Below, one piece after another: positions 25,501 through 32,725 of a stretch of DNA of 50,056 nucleotides. Origin of the DNA: Candidatus Sulfotelmatobacter kueseliae (GTDB lineage: Bacteria > Acidobacteriota > Terriglobia > Terriglobales > Acidobacteriaceae); assembly GCA_900290255.1 (NCBI GenBank), contig OMOD01000147.1, positions 1-50,056 on the forward strand, written 5' to 3'. Each line of letters opens with the position of its first letter. The stretch's first letter is position 1. The position numbers and the translations under genes were made by a program. Below the pieces are notes generated by a model. The model made no database searches, was not told where the DNA came from, and was given only the letters and a program-made list of their open reading frames with translations.

Positions 25501-26562
25501 GGAATTGCCATTGGTGTCGGTGTAAGAGAAGTTTCCCGCCACGGCCGCAGCCGTCGGTACCCACGTGCTGGCATCGATGGAGCCTGGCTGCTTCGACATG
25601 GAGAAGGTGCCGAAGAAAAACAGCTTGTCTTTGATGATTCGGCCGCCCAGACTTCCTCCGAATTCGTTCAGAATGAAGTGGTTCTTTTTCAGCGGGCTGC
25701 CTGGGTTCAAGTAAGTCGCGGCGTCGTTGTACCAGCTGTTCGCGTTCAGCGAATCGCTCCGGTAATCTTCAAAGAGACGCCCGTGGAACGCGTTGGTCCC
25801 ACGACGCGTGATGAAGTTGATCTGCATGGTCGCGTTTCCAAAGCCCTGGTTCAGATCGAGCTGATCGGTCTGGACGGTCATCTCCTCGATGTCCTCAACC
25901 CGTGGCTCGACCGCAGGATATGCTGCCCCAACGAATTTCATCCGGCCTGCGGAGCCGACCACACCGTCAATATTGTTGCCTTGGGCGATGGAAGGGAGAC
26001 CGTTCCAGGTGCCGCCGCCATCGAGCAACGTCCCGGTGTAGCCGGGCACTAACTGGCTCATCTGCGTCAAGTCGCGGCCTACAATCGGGAGGTCTTCGAT
26101 CTGTTTCAGATCCACCACCGTGCCAATCGCAGAGGACGTCGTTTCCACCAGCGGAGCCGCGCCGGCGGTCACCTCGACGGTTTCGCTGATGGCGCCAACC
26201 TTGAGGCTGGCGCTGATATCCGTTGTCTTCGAGGCTTCCACCACCACCTTGTCGAAGACCTCAGTCTTGAATCCGGACTTCGAGATGGTCAGTCTGTAAT
26301 TACCCAGAGACAGATTGACAAAGGTGTAGGCTCCGGCAGCCTGCGTCTCCGCTTTCGCGACCTCGTTCGTGGCAAGATCGCGCAGTTCCAGCTGTGCGCC
26401 CTGCACGACGCTCCCGCTTTGATCAAGCACCGTTACGGAGACCCTTCCCTCCGAACCGTGCTGCGCCCGAGCGCAGGGGACGCTCACCACCAACAGGGCT
26501 GCAAGAAAAGCTGCAACGTATCCAAGATGAATGAAAAGACCCTTCGAAGACCGGCAAGACAT
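22570..26562 (-). CDS. TonB-dependent receptor, Oar-like, with N-terminal CarboxypepD_reg domain
   Basis: A 1330-residue outer-membrane receptor. ATG 26562 is preceded by AAGGAGGG and starts a signal peptide ending near CARAQ. Residues about 40-125 are the carboxypeptidase-regulatory-like domain (VTVLDQSGSVVQGAQLELRD), then a plug (VDLKQIEDLPIVGRDLTQM) and a long beta-barrel rich in aromatic strands. The barrel ends in F (FRGNIEF), as outer-membrane proteins do. This architecture is abundant in Acidobacteriota and is linked to uptake of peptides or glycans. As first gene of a run with S9, six-hairpin, BNR and GH51 genes it probably imports or binds glycopeptide pieces. Confidence 0.9.
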   Translation of the reverse strand: MSCRSSKGLFIHLGYVAAFLAALLVVSVPCARAQHGSEGRVSVTVLDQSGSVVQGAQLELRDLATNEVAKAETQAAGAYTFVNLSLGNYRLTISKSGFKTEVFDKVVVEASKTTDISASLKVGAISETVEVTAGAAPLVETTSSAIGTVVDLKQIEDLPIVGRDLTQMSQLVPGYTGTLLDGGGTWNGLPSIAQGNNIDGVVGSAGRMKFVGAAYPAVEPRVEDIEEMTVQTDQLDLNQGFGNATMQINFITRRGTNAFHGRLFEDYRSDSLNANSWYNDAATYLNPGSPLKKNHFILNEFGGSLGGRIIKDKLFFFGTFSMSKQPGSIDASTWVPTAAAVAGNFSYTDTNGNSQVVNVLTLAGGQHLPTSNAPTTAILGKVATASSHGTLLPTSDPNFQSINWLWSNATTNYFPTVRVDYNPNDKMRLNVAWNMTKTIQPGATPPNLPGPDFTSTAAGNRFKSYTAALGFNWTFSPTLVNELRGGFLYNGSFFAYNGNAPTPGEQQIGWNFPNIPYPDATSMNGTNFQIPTGSYYPVFNASDTLTWQHKAHTVNFGFSWWREQNHYYNGVQGFPVLSMGLANGDPALNVFTSGATGTVPNSSGSQLSEAQELYAVLAGRVSGIGGSYAYSASAKQYEPGIGAYNLDELQKAFGFFIQDSYRIRPTLTLNYGLRWDLTWPDYDLTNAYHSAAPDAIWGPSGINNLFNPGVLNGTLDPQLTQNSAPAKPWYVTPQPAVGLAWNPRFDSGFLSKLTGVDKTVVRVGFSLRRFTEPQQYFWNQAADYGAVYYQSFFANANNTGATGTFAPGSLAWQGQNAGWAPSPQAGPQGVNSPIGGYGINPTQFLKSYSFSDFTFQGGPGINGVTSNIRQPYTESWNIGIQRQLTETKAIEIRYVGNRSLRQWIVLDPNEVNIFESGFLTQFKQAQANLAANNASGQANYSGSFANHGLAGQGATSFFDAAFNGESPGADGSLADYTNPNFAFDVSSGSAGSLASAFTGLGLVDYYCNLVKAGSFAPCTNIGYSGPGGSYSINNLQVNPFATSIGLSELVDKGYSNYNSLQVDFRQRAWHGLQFDANYTWSHTLGISTSNNWQGAVTTFTLRDMRLSYGPTLFDIADSIHINGTYDLPFGKGKPFANRGGIVDRVVGGWTLGSIFAFQTGNPFLLQGGYNTFNDYGDSGVVLNGVTRSQLQSSVGVYRIAGQAAVDFINPKYLANSGTGGGANTGFITPNTTPGTFGQLVWLHGPHYINDDLSISKHFPITERVRFSLQVEMLNAFNHPTFQPGSGSGCSYYCYAAGGGFPNVQAFGFGIGGTSPSYAPRNIEFRGNIEF

Positions 26563-26698
26563 ACACCCTCCTTCTGCACGCAGAAAATCGCTCAGCATTC
26601 CCGAGTCCAATGCCCGCATAGACTGACGCCACTCACCGGCCTGCAAGATCGCCTTTCTCTTGCCCTTGGACCGGCCTGGAGAGCCACTAACCGGCGTA

Positions 26699-26711
26699 AG
26701 AAAACGTTTAC
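26699..26711. promoter_or_regulatory. Candidate LacI-type operator
   Basis: AGAAAACGTTTAC contains the perfect palindrome AAACGTTT centred on CG, the usual centre of LacI-family operators. It lies 140 bases before the TonB receptor start. No LacI gene is in the window, so a distant regulator would be needed. Confidence 0.35.
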
Positions 26712-26721
26712 CCGGTTTTGC

Positions 26722-26734
26722 GGATTTTGTATAC
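26722..26734 (-). promoter_or_regulatory. Operator-like element before the TonB operon
   Basis: On the minus strand GTATACAAAATCC matches 12 of 13 bases of the element before the GH127 gene (GTATACAATATCC). It has the GTATAC core expected for FCD-type GntR binding and lies about 160 bases upstream of the receptor start. Confidence 0.55.
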
Positions 26735-26914
26735 TTTATTCGTCATCGTTGTCAACTATTATTTTCTCGTTTCCGGCCCTCGGCTCCGCACTCTCATTGA
26801 GGGCCATTGCAGTTCCCGCCAGCAGGACGGTTTTAGAAGTCTTCACCGCTTCCCCTGGGCTTACCGCAATAGGGTATAGTGCGGCTCTTAACCGGTATTC
26901 CAACATAATTCCAA

Positions 26915-28645
26915 GTGATGGTTCTCTCCGCCATTTCGAGACGCGATCTGTTGAAGATGGGAGCAGCCGGCCTGGCCCTTTCTGCTGGGAAGGCTTGGCC
27001 CGACCTGTACGCCACCACGCCCGTCACTTTCGTTGATGTGGCGGGCTCGGCCGGCATCACCTTCCGCCACGACAACGCCGCTTCGCCGGATAAATATCTG
27101 ATCGAAACCATGGGTTCCGGCTGCGGCTGGATCGACTACGATCAAAACGGACTGCTTGACCTGTATCTGGTAAATGGCGCGGCGACTCGCGTCTACACCC
27201 CGAAGCAACCCCTCCGAAGCGCGCTCTACCGAAATAACGGCGATGGCACTTTCACCGATGTTACAGCGAAGGCTGGCGTCGGCGCGGAAGGACTTTTCGG
27301 CATGGGAGTTGCCGTCGGCGACTATGACAACGACGGATTTCCCGATCTGCTGGTTCTAGGCTACGGCCGCTCGATCCTCTACCACAACAATGGCGACGGA
27401 ACTTTCACCGATGTGACTGCCCGAGCTGGCGTGCAGAATTCCGGGCTGTGGGCGTCGAGTGCGGCCTGGTTCGATTATGACAACGACGGCAAGCTGGACC
27501 TGGTGATTGCCAACTACGTGGACTGGTCCCCGGAGCGCAACTTCTATTGCGGTGATCGCGGACCGGGAATGCGCAGCTATTGCCATCCCGACGACTTTCA
27601 CGGCCAGCCTTCTACGCTGTTTCACAACAATGGCGACGGGACATTCACCGATGTGAGCAAGTCGTCGGGAGTGGGGCTGAAAGCGGGTAACGGCCTGGGG
27701 ATTGTGACATTCGATTACGACAACGACGGCTGGCAGGATATTTTTGTTGCCAACGACCACATGCCCAACTACCTGTTCCACAACAACCGGGACGGAACGT
27801 TTCGCGAGGTGGGATATCTTGCCGGGGTCTCGGTGAGCGCGGACGGGCAGTTCGAGGCCGGCATGGGCACGGACGCTGCCGATACGACCGGCAACGGTCG
27901 CATGGATCTGATCGTTGCGCACCTGGACATGCAACTGGCACGTGTGTATCAGAATCTCGGCGACGGCACGTTCGAAGATGCCACCTTCCGCTCGAAGATT
28001 TCCTACGCGACCTACCACATCAGCACGTTCGGCGCGCGTTTCATGGACTACGACAACGACGGCGCCCGCGATCTTTTCATGGCCAATGGCAACGTACTCG
28101 ACAACATTCAGCGCTACCACTCCGAGGTCCAATATGCCGAGCCGAAGTTGATGTTCCGCAACAACGGCCACGGCATATTCGAAAACGTCAGCGACCGGCT
28201 GGGCGCGGATTTCCAGCTGCCGCGCGTGAGCCGGGGAGCGGCGGTCGCCGACTTCGACAACGACGGCGATCTCGACATTCTGGTGAACAATTGTGGACAG
28301 CCGCCGCAGTTGCTTCGCAATGACGGAGGCAACGCCAATCACTGGCTCGAGATCTTCCTGATTGGCACGAAATCGAATCGCGACGGTGTAGGTGCCCGCG
28401 TGAAGCTCACCGCAGGAGATTTGACTCTCTACGATCAGAAGAAGGGCGGGATGAGCTACCAGTCGGCTCAGGATCCGCGTTTGCACTTCGGGCTGGGACA
28501 ACGCGCGATTGTGGACGCGGTGGAAATCCTCTGGCCCAGCGGGGTGACGACGAAACTGACGAGCCTCAAGAGCGATCAGATTATTACGGTGAAGGAAGGC
28601 GTGGGAATAGTGGAGCGGCCGTTTCCTCGCATTCCCGCTCGCTAG
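26915..28645 (+). CDS. CRTAC1 family protein (FG-GAP repeats + ASPIC/UnbV), Tat-exported
   Basis: A 576-residue protein starting GTG-ATG (26915/26918) with a Tat signal (ISRRDLLKMGAAGLAL). The body repeats calcium-binding FG-GAP/VCBS loops such as DYDNDGFPD, DYDNDGKLD and DFDNDGDLD, forming a seven-bladed propeller. The last 110 residues are the ASPIC/UnbV domain (NHWLEIFLIGTKSNRDGVGARV, then LHFGLGQ). Such proteins are common in Acidobacteriota and Planctomycetota but their role is not known to me. It diverges from the TonB operon and converges with a TPR gene that belongs to a second CRTAC1 copy, so the two copies likely act together. Confidence 0.88.
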   Translation: MMVLSAISRRDLLKMGAAGLALSAGKAWPDLYATTPVTFVDVAGSAGITFRHDNAASPDKYLIETMGSGCGWIDYDQNGLLDLYLVNGAATRVYTPKQPLRSALYRNNGDGTFTDVTAKAGVGAEGLFGMGVAVGDYDNDGFPDLLVLGYGRSILYHNNGDGTFTDVTARAGVQNSGLWASSAAWFDYDNDGKLDLVIANYVDWSPERNFYCGDRGPGMRSYCHPDDFHGQPSTLFHNNGDGTFTDVSKSSGVGLKAGNGLGIVTFDYDNDGWQDIFVANDHMPNYLFHNNRDGTFREVGYLAGVSVSADGQFEAGMGTDAADTTGNGRMDLIVAHLDMQLARVYQNLGDGTFEDATFRSKISYATYHISTFGARFMDYDNDGARDLFMANGNVLDNIQRYHSEVQYAEPKLMFRNNGHGIFENVSDRLGADFQLPRVSRGAAVADFDNDGDLDILVNNCGQPPQLLRNDGGNANHWLEIFLIGTKSNRDGVGARVKLTAGDLTLYDQKKGGMSYQSAQDPRLHFGLGQRAIVDAVEILWPSGVTTKLTSLKSDQIITVKEGVGIVERPFPRIPAR

Positions 28646-28672
28646 TGAATGCTGGCTCTCCGTTCATTCACT
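28644..28672. terminator. Bidirectional hairpin between convergent genes
   Basis: Arms AGTGAATG (28644-28651) and CATTCACT (28665-28672) form a perfect 8-bp stem with a 13-base loop, spanning the stop codons of the CRTAC1 and TPR genes. There is no long T run, so strength is uncertain. Confidence 0.55.
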
Positions 28673-29855
28673 GCTTTGGATTCTCATTTGGGGCTGATTG
28701 AGTCTCTCCGCCGCCGTAGCTCATCTTGCTGTCTCCCGGCGCATTCCGGATTTGCTCGGCGCGAGCCAGATTCAATTTCTCCAGCGTAGCGAGAGCTTGC
28801 TGCGCGGCCTGTTCATCGCCGTGGCGCTGATAGGCTTTGGCCAGGTTTGCATACACGACGGGCCGGTCAGGCTGCATCTGTCGAGCTTTTTCGAGATGGG
28901 CGATTGCGTCCGTCAACCGGCCGCCAATAAGATAGAGCCGGCCGAGCGCGATCTGCGTACTCGGATCGTTTGGTCTCTCGGCGGCTGCTTTTTCGAGATC
29001 TGCTTGCGCCTCCGCGAATTCGGGCTGGCCCGGACTCGCGCCCGAGCGCAGCAAAGCTTCGCCAAGAATCGTGAGCAGAATCGGTCCCTGGGAGCCCTTG
29101 CTCATTCCCTCGCGCGCGGCTTGCACTGCGGCGGATATGTCTCCGTCGAACAAATCCTTCTGCGCCGCCGACACGTATCCAATTTCACTTCCAGCCGCCA
29201 ATTTACTGACTAACTCGAAATCGCCCTTGGCGCGGTCGAATTCATCGAGTTGCGATAGAACCATGCCCCGCTCGTAGTGCAGGCGTGCCGATTGGGGAAG
29301 ATTCCGCAGTCCTATGCTGACCACCTTGAGTGCCAGAGCGTAATCCTGGTGCCCGGTGCAGGCGTCGGCGACGAGCAGATATAACTTCTCGTTCTGCGGC
29401 GAAATTGCGGCCGCCTTCTCGAGCGATGCTAAGGCTTCTTTGGGCTGATCGTTTCCCACGTAAGCTTGCGCCAAGAGGTTCTCTACGTCCGCATTATCGT
29501 GCCCTTGATGGCGTAAGTTGTCCAGGATCTGAATCGCGCTCTTAGAATCGCCGCTGCCCACGTAGCAAAGGGCGAGATTGAAGCTGGCCGCGTATTCGCT
29601 CGCCACTCGTCCTCGCGCCGCCAGGAGATGCGGGATGGCCTCGGAGAACTCTCCGCGGCGGGTGAGTGCCGATCCTTTCTGCAGTTCTTCCTCAGCTTGT
29701 AGGTCCGGCGTTGCGACGGACTGGTCCCCGATACGGCCGCTTGCACTCTGGTTGGAAGGAACTTGTGTTCTGTTACTGCCGACCTGAGATTCGAGCTGCG
29801 TGCACACGCAAAAGAGCACGCCTCCCAGAACCGCAACACCGAGGACCCTTTTCAT
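28668..29855 (-). CDS. Exported tetratricopeptide-repeat protein
   Basis: A 395-residue protein from ATG 29855, seven bases after the CRTAC1 stop, with a signal peptide (MKRVLGVAVLGGVLFCVC). About eight TPR units are visible, with the usual A/G-x-Y and P spacing (AAFNLALCYVGSGDSKSAIQ, PVVYANLAKAYQRHGDEQAA). TPR proteins of this type mediate protein contacts in the periplasm. It is the last gene of a TPR-CRTAC1-TPR run. Starts further upstream would overlap the CRTAC1 gene and lack a signal sequence. Confidence 0.82.
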   Translation of the reverse strand: MKRVLGVAVLGGVLFCVCTQLESQVGSNRTQVPSNQSASGRIGDQSVATPDLQAEEELQKGSALTRRGEFSEAIPHLLAARGRVASEYAASFNLALCYVGSGDSKSAIQILDNLRHQGHDNADVENLLAQAYVGNDQPKEALASLEKAAAISPQNEKLYLLVADACTGHQDYALALKVVSIGLRNLPQSARLHYERGMVLSQLDEFDRAKGDFELVSKLAAGSEIGYVSAAQKDLFDGDISAAVQAAREGMSKGSQGPILLTILGEALLRSGASPGQPEFAEAQADLEKAAAERPNDPSTQIALGRLYLIGGRLTDAIAHLEKARQMQPDRPVVYANLAKAYQRHGDEQAAQQALATLEKLNLARAEQIRNAPGDSKMSYGGGETQSAPNENPKQ

Positions 29856-29862
29856 AACTCTT

Positions 29863-31602
29863 CTACTTCCACTTGCCTTCGCCTTCCACAATCGTGATGT
29901 AACGATCGATGGGAATATCCGTGAATCGCTCAACCTTGCCGCTCGGCTGCGGCCACTGCACCTCGATCCAGTCGACTTTCGTTCGTTGCCCCAACCCCAG
30001 CACCATGCGCGGGTCGTGCGAAGAGAGGTAGCTCCCTCCGCCCACCTTGAATTTGTGGCGCTGAAAGTCGCCAGCTCGATAGGTGACCTTCGCGCCGATG
30101 GCATCAATGTTGGCTTTGGTTCCGACCAACTTTATCCCCAGCCAGTGGTTCTCGCGACCTATGTTGTTTCGTACCAGCAGGGGTGCAGCGTTGTTTTGGG
30201 ATATTAGGAAGTCCACCGCTCCATCATTGTCAAAATCGCCCAGCGCCAGTCCGCGTCCCGCCAGCGGTTTTGAAAACACAGGCCCGCTTCGCTGGCTGAC
30301 GTTCTCAAGGCCCTTGCTGGTGTTGCGAAAGAGCAGCGGGGTCTCCAGAAATGTCACTCCTTCGATTCGTTTGTCGACGGTGTCATCAGGGTGGCCATTG
30401 CAGAGCAGCAAATCGATGTCGCCGTCGTTATCGTAATCTAAGAACTTCAAGCCCCAACCGCTCATCAGCCGCGTAGCCCGGCCGATGCCATTGGGATTGG
30501 ACACATCACTGAAGACTTCGTTCTTGTCGTTGTGGTAAAGCGAGTACATCTCCTGGTCGACATTGGCCTCAAACAAATCTATCCAGCCGTCCTGATCGTA
30601 GTCGGCCGCATCCACGCCCATGCCGGAGCGCGGCTTGCCGAAAGAGCTAAGCCCCACTCCCGCCAGCATTCCCGCTTCCTCAAATCGGCCCTTGCCGCGG
30701 TTGACGAACAAAAAGTTCGGTACTGTATCGTTGGTCACGTAGAGATCCAAACGGCCGTCATTGTTGATGTCGGCCGCGACCACTCCCCACGCTTTCGCGG
30801 GAAACTGCGCGATTCCGGACGCCTTGCTTACGTCGGTAAAGGTGCCGTCGCCGTTGTTATGAAACAGCCAGCAAGGCATCGAATCGTAAATGCTGGGAAT
30901 GCAATAATGACGCTCGCCAGTAATCAGGTCGCCGCAGAACTTGAGCTTCGTCTTGCTGTAATCCACAAAATGGCAAACAAATAAGTCCAGGCGTCCGTCG
31001 TTGTCGTAGTCGAACCAGACGGCGCTGGTAGCCCATCCAGGTGCTGCGACGCCGGCCTTTGCGGTCACGTCTGTGAAGCTTCCATCTCCGTTGTTGTGAT
31101 AGAGGATGCTGTGGGGATACTGCGTAACGTAGAGGTCCGGGAAACCGTCGCCATCGTAATCGCCCACTGCAACCCCCATGCCATAGGCGTTGCCGGTGAC
31201 TCCCGCTTTGGCGGCAACGTCGGTGAAGGTGCCATCGTGATTGTTGTGGTAGAGCGCGTTGCGCAAAGGCTGCGGCGGATCGAAGAAATCGCACGGTCCG
31301 CTATTCACCAGATAGATATCCATCCAGCCATCGTTGTCGTAATCCAAGAACGCGCAGCCAGCGCCGACCGTCTCCGGCAAATGAGCCATAGGAGACCGGC
31401 CACTGACGTGTGCCCAAGCGATGCCGCTGGCAGAAGCGGGAACTTCCTCAAACGCGGGCGGCGATACTCCGGGCCGAGCATGAACTTGCCCAGAAAGCAG
31501 ACCTGCACCCCCAAGCACGCCGCCGATCCCAGTCCAGCCCAGCATCTGCAGGAACCGGCGACGGGAAGCCGGATTGCGGTAGAAACTCCGTATTTTCGTC
31601 AT
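29863..31602 (-). CDS. CRTAC1 family protein (second copy), Tat-exported
   Basis: A 579-residue protein. ATG 31602 is preceded by GGAGA and leads to a Tat signal ([17 protein letters not shown]); a TTG at 31626 overlapping the TPR stop is possible. FG-GAP loops ([40 protein letters not shown]) make a propeller, followed by the ASPIC/UnbV domain ([22 protein letters not shown]). It is related to but clearly diverged from the copy at 26915. The gene lies between two TPR genes with very short gaps, so the three are co-transcribed. Confidence 0.88.
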   Translation of the reverse strand: MTKIRSFYRNPASRRRFLQMLGWTGIGGVLGGAGLLSGQVHARPGVSPPAFEEVPASASGIAWAHVSGRSPMAHLPETVGAGCAFLDYDNDGWMDIYLVNSGPCDFFDPPQPLRNALYHNNHDGTFTDVAAKAGVTGNAYGMGVAVGDYDGDGFPDLYVTQYPHSILYHNNGDGSFTDVTAKAGVAAPGWATSAVWFDYDNDGRLDLFVCHFVDYSKTKLKFCGDLITGERHYCIPSIYDSMPCWLFHNNGDGTFTDVSKASGIAQFPAKAWGVVAADINNDGRLDLYVTNDTVPNFLFVNRGKGRFEEAGMLAGVGLSSFGKPRSGMGVDAADYDQDGWIDLFEANVDQEMYSLYHNDKNEVFSDVSNPNGIGRATRLMSGWGLKFLDYDNDGDIDLLLCNGHPDDTVDKRIEGVTFLETPLLFRNTSKGLENVSQRSGPVFSKPLAGRGLALGDFDNDGAVDFLISQNNAAPLLVRNNIGRENHWLGIKLVGTKANIDAIGAKVTYRAGDFQRHKFKVGGGSYLSSHDPRMVLGLGQRTKVDWIEVQWPQPSGKVERFTDIPIDRYITIVEGEGKWK

Positions 31603-31622
31603 CCGTCGAATCTCCGCCTGCG

Positions 31623-32621
31623 TCAAGGCTGGGGTGCCTCGCGGGGCACTCTTGCCGCCGTTTCTCGCTGTAGCTGCATCTCTCGCTGCGCCTCCTGCTT
31701 ATGCCCGGTCCGGGCGTAGGAGGTCGCAAGCTGATAGTGACCCGCAGGATCCCCGGGCTGCCTCTTAACATAGGTTTCGAGCGGCCTGATCGCATCGGGG
31801 AATTTTCCGGCGGAGTTGAGCGACATTCCCAGCGCGAGGTACGCCTCGTCGAAACCGGCATCGAGATCCGCCGCCTTTGAAAATCGAACAATGGCTTCAT
31901 CCCATTGGCCCGCTTGACGCGCTGTTTCTCCCAGCATGAACTCCGCTGACGCGCTGTTGGGATTGACTCTCAGCTCCTCCTCAAACTCTTTCTTCGCATT
32001 CTCACCATCGGGCGGCGTCTTCGACAGAAGAACTCGACCTAGCTGGTAATGAATGCCGTGCCGCTGGGGATCCTGTTCGAGAATCTTCTGGTATTCAGCC
32101 AGGGCCCTGTCCCAGTCTCCATGCGATTCGAAAGCCTCGGCCTCAAGTTGTTCTGCTTGCGGAGAGCTCGGAGCCATTGTGGCTAGCTCTTGCGACGCTC
32201 TTGAAGCCAGCTCAGAATAAAAATGAGTCGTCATGTAGAGGACGTCGGGGTCGTGGGGGAAGTCGCGATTGAGTTCCAACAGAGTCCCCACGGCGGTCTC
32301 GGTTCGCTCCAGACTCATGGCACAGCGCGCGGTTGCCATCAACGTGCCGTACCGAAGCTGCTTATCCTGGAGAAGCGGGGTGGACTTCTTCAAAATCGGC
32401 AGTGCTTCCTTGCAGCGGCCTTTTTGGGCGAGAGCAAGCCCTCGTTCGGCGGAAGATGCGTTACCAGGAGCAGGCACCTGCCCCGGGAGTAGAGTATTAA
32501 ACCAGACGAGTGCGATTACGGGAAGGCCAATACGGAAAAAGCTGGGCATAGGGAACCGGCGAAGAAGCATCGCGGCTGGGGGCAGTATAGCGTGCAGCCT
32601 GAAGTTCATGGGAACTTGCAC
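31623..32621 (-). CDS. Exported tetratricopeptide-repeat protein (first of run)
   Basis: A 332-residue TPR protein. GTG 32621 has GGGAGAGG upstream; shorter starts at internal ATG codons (for example [17 protein letters not shown]) would also give a signal peptide, so the exact start is open. TPR units include [33 protein letters not shown] and [17 protein letters not shown]. It precedes the CRTAC1 gene by a short gap. Its upstream region is shared with the divergent GH127 gene, so both may respond to the operator-like element at 32672. Confidence 0.8.
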   Translation of the reverse strand: MQVPMNFRLHAILPPAAMLLRRFPMPSFFRIGLPVIALVWFNTLLPGQVPAPGNASSAERGLALAQKGRCKEALPILKKSTPLLQDKQLRYGTLMATARCAMSLERTETAVGTLLELNRDFPHDPDVLYMTTHFYSELASRASQELATMAPSSPQAEQLEAEAFESHGDWDRALAEYQKILEQDPQRHGIHYQLGRVLLSKTPPDGENAKKEFEEELRVNPNSASAEFMLGETARQAGQWDEAIVRFSKAADLDAGFDEAYLALGMSLNSAGKFPDAIRPLETYVKRQPGDPAGHYQLATSYARTGHKQEAQREMQLQRETAARVPREAPQP

Positions 32622-32671
32622 ATGACTTTGCCTCTCCCATCGGGGGGGTTGGCGTTTCGTTGCCCGGTAGA

Positions 32672-32684
32672 GTATACAATATCC
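32672..32684 (+). promoter_or_regulatory. Operator-like element before the GH127 gene
   Basis: GTATACAATATCC shares ATACAATAT with the elements at 1093, 1204 and 12970, and 12 of 13 bases with the one before the TonB operon. It lies 41 bases before the GH127 start and 51 bases from the divergent TPR start. Confidence 0.55.
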
Positions 32685-32725
32685 ACTGTCGCCCCGCGGC
32701 TCCCAGTCGCATGGAGGTCAAGCAG

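Larger units (their letters stand above)
26563..26914. other. Divergent promoter region between TonB operon and CRTAC1 gene
   Basis: 352 bases without a convincing gene. It holds an AAACGTTT palindrome at 26702-26709, an operator-like element at 26722-26734 and a direct repeat of CCGGCCTG near 26637 and 26671. Promoters for both directions are expected here. Confidence 0.6.
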
